A stretch of DNA of 64,000 bases from Plantago ovata (lineage: Eukaryota; Streptophyta; Magnoliopsida; Lamiales; Plantaginaceae): assembly GCA_028274465.1 (NCBI GenBank), contig CM051456.1, forward strand, positions 4,775,545 through 4,839,544, in the 5' to 3' direction. Below the pieces are notes generated by a model. It saw only the letters and a program-made list of their open reading frames with translations. It did not search any database and had not been told where the DNA came from. Positions 1-13,547 of this stretch are shown here, piece after piece. The position numbers and the translations under genes were made by a program. How positions within the stretch are numbered: position 1 is the first letter of the stretch; each line of letters opens with the position of its first letter.

Positions 1-1289
1 ACTCAACTATTTCTGCAGGTTTTGTTTTGGTAATTTTGTATGCAGAAAATAGGTAAATTCATCGCACGTATGCGCTCATACTTTTAGTTTCACTAATAAT
101 TAAGGGTGATTAAATAGAAAAATAATGCGCACTGATAGTTTAATTTGACTAATAATTAAGGGTGACTTAGATGGTTAAATAGAAAATACTAGTTGTGTTG
201 TTGGTAATAGTATCTTTAAAAATTAATTCAGTTTTCCCCTCCAAAAATTGTGGTTGTTGGTTTATTTCAATTTTTGCCATCTCGAACAGGGGACTAACTT
301 CAAGTTGAACACGTGAGACTCCGCATTTATGCGTAATACATTTTACTTATCCCTAGCATCTTATAAACCGATAGAACTATAATATGTGGTACTTGAAAAT
401 CTTATTAGCACACATTTGTATTTCAATGTATATATTCTGTACGTACTTGAAAAAATTTCAACCTTGACGAGGGCAAAATTCATTTTTGGTACTTTAGAGT
501 GCGCCAAGTCTAATTTTAGTATTCCAAATTGGCTATGTCCAATTTAGGCACTCCAAAATGATACATGGACAAATTTTGGAGTACCAAATTGGAGCTAATG
601 AACATGAAATTCCTTTAGGCATCCTCATTTCATGTTTCGTTTAACGTTTTCTTAATATTATATTTTCTCCACACTTAAGATTAATCATTAGTTTTAACCT
701 GTGTAGATGTTCTGCTTCTGGCCTATTCAAGCCGATTTTGGACATAAGTGCGGTCCAATATCCAAAATCCAAATCTGAGAGAATTATTCCATTCTCGCCA
801 CTGCAGCGACGACATACATAATGAGAAATTTCCAGACTGTGGGATTTGTTTGGATTTATCCAAATCTCAAATCGGATTAACCCGAAGCCACCGAACCAAA
901 ATGTTCTGACCAGATCTCGAATCGACAGAACATTTTTCTGAATCCTAAATTTGGGATAGGATTAATGATGCATTGCACACCCCTATAGGCCCTAGCTAGA
1001 TGCAGTGAAACAAATTGAAAATGAGTTTGTTAGATCATACAGGGGCCTCTCACTATAAAGTGGGACCTACTGTGTGGAGGTAGTCTCACTAGGATCGAAT
1101 TTCCTTTGAAAAGGCTATGGAATGGGCACTGGAAATGTACCAACTACAATATGACATACCATAGTAGTATATTGATTATTGAGACACCAAGGTAATTTAT
1201 CACACAATGTAGATTAGAGATGCTAATGAGCAACGAATATATAATGACACTAATGAAAATCACACGGAATCGAATGTCTCTCTACACGA
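1..1289. other. Intergenic, AT-rich, no gene seen
   Basis: No open frame here resembles a protein family. Around 480-620 there is a loose foldback built from variants of a 'tttttggtac...ccaaattgg' motif, similar in style to the foldback in the chorismate mutase intron. The last part (about 1000-1289) is probably the 3' UTR and downstream region of the minus-strand RING gene. Confidence 0.5.
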
Positions 1290-3734
1290 TTACACATACA
1301 TATATTCACCCCCACGAACAGCATTCGCGGCCCCTTTCCTGTCTTCTTCTGCTTCCTTTTCCCTCTCCTTCCAGCTCTCATATGCATGATCATCTGTTTT
1401 CAGCTCATGCCGACAGATTGGGCACGAATTATGTTGATCCTATGAAAAACACAATTTAGATGGACAAATTGAAAAACTAGCGTAAGTTCAAATCATAGCT
1501 AAACTGTCATTATTGTATTAGTATAACAGTTCAGGGAATAACATAACATACCAGCCATGGTTTCAGGCACGGAGGATGGAACATGTGGTTGCAGGGCAAT
1601 TCTTGCATTTTATCGTCAAGAATCAAATTTTCTTGACAGATGGAACAAAGAGCATCTTTACCCAGCTTTGTTATGAATTCTTCTGTAACTGTAGTGACGG
1701 GAAGTTTGGCTACTACTTCTTTACTGGCAGGTGGTACTCTAGGGGCTCCAGTAGTATCGTCTAGGATCTGAAACCGAAGAAAAAATCACCATATTCATTA
1801 AAAATTGAAAATACTCCCACAGAGGAGAAGAAGAAGAAAAAGTATAACCTTCCTTTTATGTAGAAGAAAAAAAAAAAAAGTACTACAGAAAAGATCCTTT
1901 AGGAAGTACATTTGAACAAGCAACACCATAGTTATTAGTACCGGTTTCTCAACTGTTACTTTCTTCCTGCTCTTGGAAAGGACTAACACAGACATTAATC
2001 CGCTCCGGTTTAAAAGTGCATGAAACTCCTTATTCCTTAATGTTTGTCAAATAGTGCCCCATACCCCTTTGATCCATTTTCCGCTTAATTTTGTTAAAAA
2101 TCCTAAGGAATGTTGACAAATTGTTCATTTCATTTCCCTCAACATGTTAAGATTTATCATAATTTCATGCAACATCCTATCAAGTGTTGTGCACGATATA
2201 GGAAAAACAAACATTCATCAAGATCTTCAATAGATCCCACACATGTTCAGCTAGCAAAGTAACATGACAATAAAACTGGCCAAAAAATGTTAGCATCCAA
2301 TGCAATATATCTGATAATGGACCGCCTACAAGTTGGAAATGGTCAGGGATTTTGTGCACATCTCTAAAGCAGAAAAGGTGAAGTGATTACACGCCCAGCA
2401 CATTGGGTGTTTGAACAATGTGAGTATTAAGAAAGTACATAGATGAAAAAGAGAAGTGGATTGTTAGCTATTACAGATACTTGGTTGGACTGCCACAAAC
2501 GAAGGTGATTGCAGAAGACACACGATATTGAGAGCATACTTATCTAACTCTTAACATGGTGTGCATAAGAAACAACGCATGCATAGGACTAATAATGTTG
2601 CTAGTGAGGAAAACATACCAACAAGTTTTAGTATTATTTACGAAAATGCGTAAATATGTTCCAAAAATGAATGCTACTACCATAATGCCTAAAAGCCTAA
2701 ATGCTACCATAAATGCATAAAAGCAAAATAAACCAGTTAACTCTGCACATTAAACTATACTAGAAGATAACAACGTACCTCTGGAACAATAGTATCGAGC
2801 CTTTCCATGAGCTCCTGAAGCAGGTTGTTCGCATTAGCATCATCAGAGTTGCCATTTGTTTGCACCACAGAAGATTCACCATTAAACAATGTTGCTGCTG
2901 CAGTTAGCAAGTTCGACTGCACTAACCAAGCAGGCTGCGGTGGTTCAGGATCAACCGTAAGATGCCCTTCAAATAAATATCCTGCATTATCCCCATACAT
3001 TAATCTCATCTGCAAAAACACCTAAAAAGCACGATAAAAGCAAATTGCGATGCAATCAGAACAGGAAAGACTTGCCACACCTCTGTTATTCGAATTTGAT
3101 TCAACCGTCGGGTTATCCAATTCCGCCAATTGCTCTCGCGCCTGACTTATGCAACCCTGCAAGTGCTTCTTCTCCGCAGCACTCGAAACCAGAAGCTCAG
3201 CTTCCTGGAAAAGCTTAAGCCCAGCAGTCCAAAACCCAGGTGATGTATATCTCGTCTTCAAGATTACCGCAACCCGACATACCGCAGCATAAAACTACAA
3301 ACAGCATACACTTAACATTAGGTGAAATCTAAACGCAATTCCCCATATCATGAATCAATATCATCACAAAGCAAATAACACACAACCTAAAAATTGGGCA
3401 AATTTGCAAAAAGGCTGTATCTTTTCAACTAACTAGTGCCTAATCAAAAAGGGTTTTTCTCAATTATGCTGTAGACTCGAATTGTTCATAAATCATACTA
3501 ACATTCAAGAAAGGCACATACATGATACATATTAAAAAAAAAAATAATAATAATAATAATAAAAGATTGAAGAAGCTTGGTATATACCGATTGCTGGAGA
3601 GAAGGTGAAGAGGAAGGGTAGTGCTGGAGGAAGAGGGATCTGATAGAGGAAAGAGATCCCTCGAACATCTGTTTCTTGGCGAGCTGCTTCTGCAATTCTT
3701 GAAGCTTCTGCTTAATTTGTTCTTCACTTGCCAT
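1290..3734 (-). CDS. AIP2: RING-H2 E3 ubiquitin ligase, AIP2 (ABI3-interacting protein 2) type
   Basis: Five minus-strand exons: 3734-3588, 3294-3079, 3009-2779, 1767-1552 and 1439-1290. Each is a multiple of three, giving 319 aa, close to the roughly 310 aa I recall for Arabidopsis AIP2. The N-terminus (MASEEQIKQKLQELQKQLAK) is a coiled-coil-like segment typical of the family. The C-terminus is a RING-H2 finger: LCSICQENL, then LPCNHMFHPPCLKPWL, then NSCPICRHEL, followed by a charged tail ending GGEYMYV. In Arabidopsis AIP2 ubiquitinates the transcription factor ABI3 and so dampens abscisic-acid signalling; that substrate is assumed here from the family. The exon 2 donor (GGT|GTGG) is the only choice that keeps frame; a GTGTGG donor two bases earlier leads to a stop. 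All zinc ligands visible are intact, so it looks functional. Confidence 0.9.
3541..3562. repeat. (A)n/(AAT)n simple repeat in AIP2-like intron 1
   Basis: A run of A followed by several AAT units lies just downstream of the exon 1 donor. It is an ordinary microsatellite. Confidence 0.8.
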
Positions 3735-4486
3735 GATCCCTTTTGGTTCTTGATTGATTTTGTTCTTTGTATTACGTGTTTGAAGATTGAATTCTCGTTC
3801 TGTTCTTGCAAATAATAATGCAGAAGAGGGATTTTATCTGCAAGTAAATAAATCCCTGTGTGCCAGAATTGTCTTGCGGAAGTGGAAACCAAAGGTAGCA
3901 CACTTTCTGGAAGAAGGGGGGAAGTTAAATATCTTTTTTACCCCTATACTTTCTTTACTTTTGTATTTGACTCCATGTTTCTTCAAGTTATTGCATAAAT
4001 TAGCCCGATCTAATTTGTTTAATAAACTAGTACAAGTAGAAATTTGTCCCATGAATTCTTTATACATGTGCGTACTAAACTTTTATATTGGGTGTGATGT
4101 GCTCCTTCTAATTGTTTTTCGGTCGGTCGCGTTTGAATCACACCAGTTAAATTTGTTTATAATGTGCATCATTCGGTTTGAAGGCTACACTTTGTGGGGA
4201 AGCACATTTAATAGAAATGAGTAAAGTTTGTGGGACATCGGAAAATAAAAGTGGATAAAATTTTGTGAGACAGGAGAAGTACTAGTCGGCTAGTCTTTTT
4301 TTGTCGTCGTGGTTGCTGTGTTTCATTTATTTATTTTCGTTTGATTAACTATTATTCAATTTGTAACACTTCATGTATTTAAGGATATATGTACGTGTAC
4401 GTAGATCACCATGATTTTCATTTCATCTATTAATCCCATCAGTCACCAGTATGCATGAAGTCTGAAATCAGGAACTTGCAGCATCA

Positions 4487-5004
4487 TTACCGGTCTTTAC
4501 AGCTCTGCAGTCTCATTGCTTTTATCCAGTCTAGCTCAACGCAAAAATCACCTGGACCAGTCCTAGCACCAGGAACACCACCTTCGACATTAACAAACAC
4601 TGACATACCAACAACTCGAGATGGGTTCATCTCTATATCTGCATCTATCGCATCCCCCCTCCATGTTTGCAAAAATCAAGCAAGCGGAATCTTTGCGATA
4701 TATCAGTTATCCTTGGGGACATAGAGAAAAATGTCTGCCAAGAGTTGTCTTCCTGTTGTCCAGGAGAATTCATCCAATTTGCTGTATAAATCGTAGAAAT
4801 GTAGCATCTTCCGTCTCCCTTAAGTTTTATGGCTAACGTATCATATGAATCCAAATCAATGAAGCCATCAAACTTTGATAATACATTTGATATATTGTTT
4901 GGTTCAATAGAACTTGCACAAGAGTACCACCATGCCACCATCAGCCACCAGTTATCTTCATCAGACATTTGATATAATGTTTGATTTGATTTACTCTGTT
5001 CCAA
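4487..5004 (-). pseudogene. CIA30 (complex I intermediate-associated protein 30) fragment
   Basis: Two minus-strand stretches in different frames match the CIA30 domain. The first reads [20 protein letters not shown] and continues to [11 protein letters not shown] (about 4885-4760). The second reads [20 protein letters not shown] and ends [11 protein letters not shown] (about 4672-4500). Between them the frame shifts by one base, and in the shifted frame the expected 'DNWYIAKIPL' reads DN[16 protein letters not shown]. At least one indel and two stop codons therefore separate the conserved blocks. CIA30 proteins assist assembly of mitochondrial complex I or related chloroplast processes. The N-terminal half of the family is missing. 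The upstream open frame (5129-4941, containing IFSTDPEGRYRL) is unrecognised and may be unrelated captured sequence. No poly-A tail or terminal repeats identify how the fragment arrived. Confidence 0.75.
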
Positions 5005-5149
5005 TGTTGAAGACTAACTTCATGTTCATCTTTGACTTTTGGTAGGCGGTAACGCCCCTCAGGGTCTGTTGAAAAAATGTTTGAGTTTTGGTAGGCATCA
5101 ACTCCCTCATCACTGTGGTCTATTGACATTATTCATCAAGGGTCATGCG

Positions 5150-7033
5150 TGGAAACACCACAACAAAATGACCGAGTTGAAAGGAAACACCAACACCTTT
5201 TGCAAGTAGCAAGAGGATTGTTGTTCCAATCTCACATTCATCTTGAATATTTGTCATACTGTGTTCTAAGTTATAACAACTTGCTATATTATTAACAAAG
5301 TTCCTGCAGTAAATTTAGATAACATGAGTCGTTTTGAGGTGATCTATGGTGGAAACCAGACTACACAAACTTGAAAGTGTTTGACTATTTATATTATGTC
5401 TCCACTTTAACTGCTCAAAGATCAAAATTTGTTTGAGTGATACACGATTTACATTGTTACTTTTTCTTCTTCTTCTTCCTTTTTTTTTTTTTTTTTTTTG
5501 AGTGATATATAATATGATGATTAGTTTGTTAATCTCTTTCCCCGAAGTGATTTTCTCATTTCCCGAAGTGACTGAATATTTTGATAACTATAGGTGCATG
5601 TATCAAAATCATATACGTAACTAATTCCATGAAGTGAATGTAGATATTTGGGACACTACACACATATTGTAAAAAACAAATCATGATTATATTCCAAAAC
5701 ATGCAAATGATTTGATATATTTTGTAAATAGTATTGAAATTATCCATATCGATTATTCAACTTGTAGTTGAGTTATGATGATGCTTATACTGTATTATCA
5801 ATGATGATGCTATGAGCATTCAAGGGGAGCATCACAAGAATTTGTTCAAGTGAATGTTTATTACTATTTTCCTTAATTCCGTTCGATCATGTTTTTGTGG
5901 ATGTAACAATTGATTTATTGTATACATCTATTTATGTAAGAACTAGACATTTGTTTCCAAGTCATTTAACTCGGATATTACTTTGCACAATCTGAAATTG
6001 GAAATAAAATATTCAAGGTGATAATAAATTTTCTCTATATATTCTGGTGTGATATATAGTGCGTTCCCTTATTATGAAAGGATACATATAAGGGTTGAAC
6101 TTGAAACAATGAAACTTGACATTCATACCGTTTTGTTGAACATGGAGTATAATTATGTATCCAAATGATGATCATGTAAACCTCTCGTGCTAAGTGATGG
6201 AAATTTAACAACTTGATCGATCAATCTAACAAATTGACTATTCTTCTTCTGTTTCTCACGCATAATACGAAGTCTAAAAAGTCTTAAAACCGATCTATTA
6301 AATAAACTATACTCCTACCATATATCAAAATAAACAAACTTTTGAATGGTGATCCACTAAGCTCCACGTTGGCTTCGATCGACAAACATAATTATCGACG
6401 CAGATTATTATTGAAAACGCACTATGCCCTTAAGCATGAATGAATGATCACTTGTTAGATTCGTCGGTTTTACAGGGAGCATTAATTATCTAGAAAGTTA
6501 TTCTTTTTTAAATGTTGAAAGTCTCCTTTCTACTTTGTTCTCCTTGTAATTTTTTTTTTTAATTCAGTTCAATTCAAATTTGATTAATTATTTTTTATAT
6601 TATAAATAAATTCAATTTAATTAATTAAGTTCAGCTAATATTAGATCGGTTCAATTAGGATGTTTAGTTATGTTATCTTATATATATTCAGATGAATTTT
6701 ATATTTAGAAGAATTGAAAGCTACAAGAAATCGTGACCAAGTGCAACTTAATTAGTGGACAGATCCAATCTTCATTTTGTCAAAACTCAAAAGAGGTGGA
6801 GAGATCGATTGAGAACAAGTCCAGTTAGTTGATTAATTTCTCTGGTCCTTTAATTTGTCTCTCCCATCCTTTGTTACTTCTATACATTTCACAAGTCACA
6901 ACAAACTTCAACATCAAAATTGTTTCATTCATTTTTATAGTACAAGTAACATGTTTTTCCAATATCATGAGTAAGTCCAGTTGTAGCCGGATTGGAATTA
7001 ACTCATATTATTGAATTTTCGCTCTCCTTTCTA
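5150..7033. other. AT-rich intergenic region upstream of CIPK
   Basis: No gene is seen. It contains a poly-T tract near 5478-5500 preceded by CTT units. A TATATATA near 6680 lies about 350 bases before the CIPK start and could belong to its promoter with a long leader. Confidence 0.5.
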
Positions 7034-8395
7034 ATGGCAGAGAACAAGAAAATATTGTTCGGTAAGTACGAAACAGGGGAGGTTTTGGGCAAGGGAAACT
7101 TTGCCAAGGTTTACTACGCCAAACATCTTGTGACCAACGAGTGCGTGGCGATCAAAGTTATCAAGAAAGACGAGGTGATCAAGGACGAGAGGATGATGGA
7201 CCAAATCCTACGAGAGATTTCCGTCATGCGCCTCGTACGCCACCCTAACATCGTCGAGCTCAAAGAAGTCATGGCTACCAAGTCCAAGATCTTCTTCGTA
7301 ATGGAGTACGTTAAAGGCGGAGAGCTTTTTGCCAAGGTGAAACGCGGCAAGCTAAAGGAGGACGTTGCTCGTAAGTATTTCCAACAACTCATTAGCGCGG
7401 TGGATTTTTGCCATAGTCGTGGTGTCTTCCATCGTGACATCAAGCCTGAAAATCTCCTCCTGGATGAGAATGAGGACTTAAAGATTTCAGATTTTGGCTT
7501 GTCCGCCTTGCATGATCACCACCCTAGCCATGATGGACTCCTCCACACACAATGTGGAACGCCGGCTTACATTGCGCCCGAGGTGTTGAAAAAGAAGGGG
7601 TATGATGGAGCCAAGGCGGATATTTGGTCGTGTGGGGTCGTTTTGTATGTGCTCTTGGCCGGTTTCTTACCGTTCCAAGACGAGAATCTCAACGTTATGT
7701 GTAGGTTGATTTACAAGGCAGAGTATGAATGTCCTCCGTGGTTCTCTAGTGAAACAAAGCGTTTGGTATCTAAGCTGTTGGTAGCTGATCCGGGTCAGAG
7801 GCTTTCGATACCGGGTATAATGCGGGTTGCTTGGTTTAGGAAAGGGTTCAGGAAGCCCCATGCGTTCTCCATGCAAGAATCTATGTTTGAGAAATTTGAC
7901 GAGGAAGAGAAGTTCATGCCCCCACATGAAACTATACGAAAATCACCTTCGTCACCCGCGTTTCTCAATGCTTTTCAACTGATTTCCTCCATGTCAACGG
8001 GGTTCGATTTGTCAACCATGTTCGAGGATCGGAAGCAAAAGGCGGATGATGTGTTTACGTCTAGGTCTTCAGCTAAGGTCATTGTGGGAAAGATTGAAGC
8101 ATTGGGGAAGAAGTTTGGATATAAGGTTGCTAAGATGAAGGACTTCAAGTTGAGGATGGTGGGGCCCGCAGAAGGGCGGAAGGGGCGGCTATCAATCACG
8201 GCCGAGGTGTTTAAGGTGGCGCCCGACGTCACGGTGGTGGAGATATCTAAGTTTTCAGGGGATACATTGGAGTATATTAAATTTCGTGAAGAGGATATGA
8301 GGCCTGCCTTGAAAGATATTGTTTGGACATGGCAAGGAGATGCTGCCTTTGATGTTAATCAAAAATTGCATGGTGGTGGAGAATGTTCCAGGTAA
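7034..8395 (+). CDS. CBL-interacting protein kinase (SnRK3), intronless clade
   Basis: One uninterrupted frame of 453 aa from the ATG at 7034. An in-frame ATG at 6992 would add 14 residues not typical of the family, so the later start is chosen. The kinase domain occupies about residues 12-269: glycine loop GKGNFAKV, lysine K41, catalytic HRDIKPEN (D135), DFG (153-155), activation loop ending [10 protein letters not shown]. The regulatory part has the CBL-binding NAF motif at residues 312-314 followed by a PPI-type region. CIPKs are activated by calcium-loaded CBL sensors at membranes and phosphorylate ion channels and transporters. Lack of introns and the C-terminus point to the CIPK5/CIPK25 branch, but the member number is a guess. 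All catalytic residues are present, so it should be active. Confidence 0.95.
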   Translation: MAENKKILFGKYETGEVLGKGNFAKVYYAKHLVTNECVAIKVIKKDEVIKDERMMDQILREISVMRLVRHPNIVELKEVMATKSKIFFVMEYVKGGELFAKVKRGKLKEDVARKYFQQLISAVDFCHSRGVFHRDIKPENLLLDENEDLKISDFGLSALHDHHPSHDGLLHTQCGTPAYIAPEVLKKKGYDGAKADIWSCGVVLYVLLAGFLPFQDENLNVMCRLIYKAEYECPPWFSSETKRLVSKLLVADPGQRLSIPGIMRVAWFRKGFRKPHAFSMQESMFEKFDEEEKFMPPHETIRKSPSSPAFLNAFQLISSMSTGFDLSTMFEDRKQKADDVFTSRSSAKVIVGKIEALGKKFGYKVAKMKDFKLRMVGPAEGRKGRLSITAEVFKVAPDVTVVEISKFSGDTLEYIKFREEDMRPALKDIVWTWQGDAAFDVNQKLHGGGECSR

Positions 8396-9965
8396 TGAGG
8401 CTGCACTATAGTGTAGAGCGTAGACTAATCAAAAAATGAAATGTTTCTTAAACAGTCTCCAAGTGTTTTAAAGAGTTAATTAATTTGAATTAAATTGCAT
8501 ATTAAGTTTCATCACATCTGGTTTTATATTGAACAAGTGTTGTATAAAATTTTCCCATCCTAGATGTAACATACTAACATCTTGTGGCGTAGACGTAGTG
8601 TGCTAATCCGTATGAATACAACCAATAAGCGGGTGCCATGTTTAAAACTTAGCTTCGCTCATTTCACATGTTCTTATTAGAAAAACACTTATGTGTAATG
8701 TATTTTCTAACTCCAACTACTTCTATACAAAAATACCCTACAATAAGTTCAGACAAACTATCTTATGTTAAATTTAAAAGTGACACAAAAAGAAAAGAAA
8801 AGATCTGGTGGCAATTTTCATCCATTTGCATTAATATAGGAGTAATAGGACCAACCTATTTCACAAAAAATAGAATGAGACGTTTCAAAGATAAACTACA
8901 CGCCAATTAACATTGTCCCGAATTTAACCGCGTCCAGATAATTGAATTCTCTGATCGGTTTCAAATTTCTCTTCTGCTTAACCACCAAATAATTGCATAT
9001 TCTACAATTTCTACCGAGTACCGCGACTCTATTGATCAAGTGTTACGTGCGGTGACACTAATGACTAAACCATACACATTAATTAATAAACCATAGTAAA
9101 TAGTAATTCACATTCCAACCACTATATGGTTCAACAACAAACCAATGAGCATATAATCGTAACAAGCATTTAACTAAAAAGGTTAATAATACAAGTGATA
9201 TTGCTAATTTGTTGTTGCTTCCTGTACTTTTGTTTCCCAGCCCGAAGTAAAGCGTATTTTGGTCATTTCAATTGATTTAACTTTGACCAGTTTGAATTTT
9301 AATTACAAGGGGTATAAAAGTACAGTTTTGATGGAGTTGGGATTTATGTGGTAGTTTTCTCGAATTTTATTGATCAGAGGAAGAAACTAATGGAGACTGA
9401 TTTTACGATTAATTATGCATTATCCAGGGGTGTATGTGTAAATAGCCTTCTTAATTTAATTAACAACTACAGTATATTTTTGATATTTTTTTACAATTGA
9501 TTTTAAGAAGTTCTAGTTTTTTAGATTAATGATGGTGTTTTTGGTAGTGCATCCCAAAACGTCTTAAATTTTAGAGAGTATTAAATTTTCACGTTATCTT
9601 TCTCTATAAGACCTTGCTCAGTAGGACCTTTGTATATAGAAATGGGGTGGGGGTGTCGGGGTGATAAAGATTAGCCAAAGTGGATGATAGACTTTACTCT
9701 ATTGGAGTTTAATTCTCTAGGAGCTCTCCAAGTATAAAGATTAGTATGTGAGTATAATATTGAATAAATGAATATTAATTACTTTTTCTCCATAAATAAG
9801 TACAAGTATTTAAATTGTCAATTCCAGACCACGCGCACGCGTAACAAATAAGTTCCTGGGCCCTTAATGGACTTGATCCAATTAGTTAGTGTGTTGGGCA
9901 TAAAATTACATGGGCATGCATGTTGGGCCTGGTGTGGTGGGAGTTCAACCGGTCCAGGCTGGTCC

Positions 9966-10165
9966 TGTAGATTATCAAGTAGGACAGGCCCATCAACTTG
10001 TCTTGGAGTGGAGACCGGAGACTATCAAGTAGTACAGACCTTCAGCTAGTCCGGAGATCATCAAGTAGGTTATGACCCCATTTGATCTTAGAGACCATCT
10101 AGTAGGACATACCCCTTAACTGGTCCTGAAAGTCATTAAAGAAGATAAACCTTTTAATGTATCTG
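9966..10165 (+). repeat. Degenerate minisatellite, period about 37 bp
   Basis: The core 'atcaagtaggacaggccc' recurs about five times with decay (near 9973, 10022, 10056, 10086 and 10135). Each is followed by a variant of 'cttgtcttgga...gac'. Later units drift to 'atctagtaggacatacccc' and 'attaaagaagataaacc'. It does not encode a protein. Confidence 0.65.
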
Positions 10166-11724
10166 ATTCTTTTAGTTTTTTTTTTGAAACGGCATATCTG
10201 ATTCTTTTAGTAACTCAATTTCTATGACTCTTTTAAATTTTAGGTCATACACGTTTATAAAAGTTGTCTAAGATTAATTAGTGTGATACTGTGATTTGAT
10301 ACGTGTATGCAACGTGTGTTGACATGTTTTAGTTAATAACTTACTTTCAAACAATGGTTAGTAAAATAAAAGAAGAAGAATTTGCTAAGACTTAAAAATA
10401 TGGTCAAGCCTAAAAGGACATAAAATAACAAAAGACGATAAGTGGGGTTCACTGACCGACCTTGCCTATTGGCGAGGGCATTTTGGAAGAACAAATAGAT
10501 TTTTAATTTTTTACATACTTTGATGAATGCTTACTTCTGCTGAGTGCTGACGTTCATGATATCTTGTCACTGCCTAATATATGTTTTTCTTAGTTCCAAT
10601 GATAATATTACTCCCATCGTTCCGATGAATAAATAGTGTTCCGATCCGTTCACTTCAGTAAATATAGATAGGTGTGTTGACTGTGTACACTCCAAACATA
10701 TACTAAAAAAAATCCATAATATTTGTACACACAGCATAAAACTATATAAAATGTGAGAAATAAATTTATTCGTTAATTTAATCAGACTCTCAACTCTCAA
10801 GTCTTAATAAGCACCACCTTAATTAATTGTTACTTCCAATTAAAACATAATATAATCGTGCGCACCACACCTCTAGCTCTGTACTAGGAGACATATACAT
10901 GCATTGGACTTATTTGGACATAACATTTCATGTACTATGGAGTAATATTTAATAATTATAACATGACTAAATTTCAAAAATTATGTCATCTAATCAAACG
11001 TAACACAGAACATAAAAGTGACATGTGCGAGCGCGTCACGTACTCTGATGGTTCATCCTCAAGACTCATAGATAGAATTCCTCTCTATTCAAAGAAAAGT
11101 CCCTCCCAACTCCGAAAAGCATCCCTATGAGATAATACAAACTTAAATGGGACATGTTGACGTGAAACTTAGCTAGTACTATTCTACTACGGAAAAAGTG
11201 TATACGATTAGATTAGATTAGTGGTTGGGCGGTTACACTTTAAACTTTTTATATACATGGCTTTCCATTCACATATGGAATCTGCCACGAACACAACTAT
11301 ATGGTAATATGTATGACTTGTAAAAAATATCTTAACAACTAACATACCAATAAACTCTATTAGACCAGAGGACTGTTTTGGCGGGCTAAGCGTTGTATTA
11401 ATTAATTTTTGAATTCGCATTGAGTTCAAATTTGCTGATCATATCATATAAACAAGTGAGAACGTTAGTTAGGATTCCTTTTTGGAAGATGATAGTTACG
11501 TGCGCACGTACGTACTACTATGACGTCACTAAGTGACATCAATATTATTAGCTATTATGTCCTATCAAATACTTTATCATTTCGTTTTGTTTTGTTGACA
11601 TCTTTTTGTCATAAATTACTTTTAAATTATCGGAAAAAAAAACCAAAACTTTTAATAAAATAGCCTGACTTTATACATTTTTAATATATTTTTTCTATTT
11701 TTTGTTGTCTATTGATATAATATA

Positions 11725-11860
11725 GGTCTGGTTTGGCATGGCCATGGTGTGATGTAATGGGTAGTGAGCCGGAGCATGTTCCGTGTATTTCAATTGTAAT
11801 TGTTTTGTTGAGCATTTCTTGTGTCCTTTTCAATAAAATTTTGCTATTTCAAAAGAAATG
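11725..11860 (+). mobile_element. Possible LINE 3'-end fragment
   Basis: The end reads 'ttttcaataaaattttgcta' followed by an A-rich stretch. This resembles the 3' tails of plant L1-type elements. No coding part is attached. Confidence 0.35.
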
Positions 11861-12275
11861 GTTTAACAGTAATTTACTATAAAAAAAGTTAATAAAACAA
11901 AATGAAAAACTAATTTACACAGAGTATTAATCGATCAATGTAGATGTTATAATCATTCATTATATAAAGTCGTGATATGTTTAATTTCTTGAGTTGTAGT
12001 AGTAGTCATTTTAATACGGTGACTTCCGTGGGAAGTCAGCTTACTTTATTGAATAATGATTTAGACGAACGACTATATTGAATTGAACTTCGAGTCATTT
12101 AAAAAAATAAAATACTACTTCTGTATATAAAATTTAATTTAATTTTCTATATTCAACAATCAGGTTTCCTAAACAAGTTTGAGCATGTGAATATAACTCA
12201 TGTAGGACAAGAAAGTAGTAGATAGGATCATAGGATAGAATCAGTTGAGTGTGAACTAACAATTTATTTTTAACC

Positions 12276-12436
12276 GATAAATATTATAACTACTTCTATA
12301 CTATACAAACTTTTTAAACTATCTTATTTCTCTATATCTAAATCAACCTTATAACTCCACCAACGCTGGGGATCGAACCCTGCACCTCTCGTTCACTATC
12401 TCAACTCCTTACCGCTGCACCACTTTATGACTCCCA
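12276..12436 (-). mobile_element. tRNA-derived SINE, copy 1
   Basis: On the minus strand the order is a box-A-like 'tggtgcagcggtaagg', box B 'ggttcgatccc' (12370-12379 on plus), a body with 'ataaggttgatttagatata', and an A-rich end. Three further copies of the same family lie at 39277-39411, 39510-39684 and 60880-61029. Confidence 0.7.
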
Positions 12437-13219
12437 AGTGTGAACTAACGATTAATTAGCCGTTAATCTTACATTCTGACCTATCAAGATTGCTCTGGTA
12501 AAATTTATTTTAACTACTACAAATTGCCTCATCTCCAATATAAATATTTCAAAATAAAAATAGTTATGATCTATTTTATTTTTATTATAAATATATTGTT
12601 TAATATTTGTACTTTTCTAATTTAACTTAACGAGAGAGAAATAAATAATGAAATGTTGTGACTTGTGACAACCACTAACTTAACATGCTGAAATTGAGAA
12701 ACAATAGAAAAAATGAGCATGTGTTATAGCATTAAACTATCGTTTTGGTACTGCAAAGTACCAAATAGCACTTGCCCATTTTGTTATATTCTTTACGTAA
12801 TTTTTGTTTTTTTTTTCTTTTTCTTTTTCCATTTCCAGTCTCCATGTCCGTGTGTGGTTTACAATGTATTTAGAAAAATGAGTACATTATTATAAAATTA
12901 TTATAAAAGTATATCGCTGTTAGCCTTTTTGCGGTAGCGGTACAAATCGTCAATTAGGATGTGTTGTGGGCATTTTTGTTTTGTGGACTTTCGGTATCAT
13001 ATAGTTGCGGTTGTAAAATGGTCCTAGGTAAATAATAGTCTTTGTGATGTCACTTGTTCTAATGAGGCAGTACCCTCCAATTTTAAATTTTCAAAGCTAT
13101 AATAGCTAGTGCAGGAAAATACTTCAAACGGATTTGAAGCCTAGCCAGTAAAGTTGAAAATAAATAGAGTTTAAAAAACCGTGTACCTAATAAACCTGCT
13201 CGATTTAAACACTTCGATC

Positions 13220-13353
13220 TATTTATTTAGACTGAGGTGTCATGACACTAGAGGTCATAGGTTCAATTCTCGTCAAGTGCGAGATTATTTATAGTTTATT
13301 ACTAGCTTTGTAATGCTACTTATGAAATTGTAATGGTTCGATTATTAAAAAAA
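13220..13353 (+). mobile_element. SINE-like element of a second family
   Basis: A box-B-like 'ggttcaattctcg' follows 'gactgaggtgtcatgacact', and the element ends in a short A run at 13347-13353. The internal promoter order and A tail fit a tRNA-derived SINE, but only one copy is in the window. Confidence 0.4.
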
Positions 13354-13547
13354 TTTATGTGGCGAACCTGCAATCGAGTTACGTGGTTATGTACTTTGTA
13401 ATTAAATAAATCCCTCTGAGTCATTATGGATCATTCAAATTTTTTTTTTTCAACAACTCTTCGACTTCACCTACTAATTTACTATTCAACCACAATGATA
13501 AAATATTTATGAATTTTAGTTAAAAATTTTATCATTATAATTTAATA

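Noticed and set aside
6992-7033. Upstream in-frame ATG giving a 14-residue extension of the CIPK
   Set aside because: The extension has no similarity to CIPK N-termini; the ATG at 7034 starts the usual short leader before the kinase domain.
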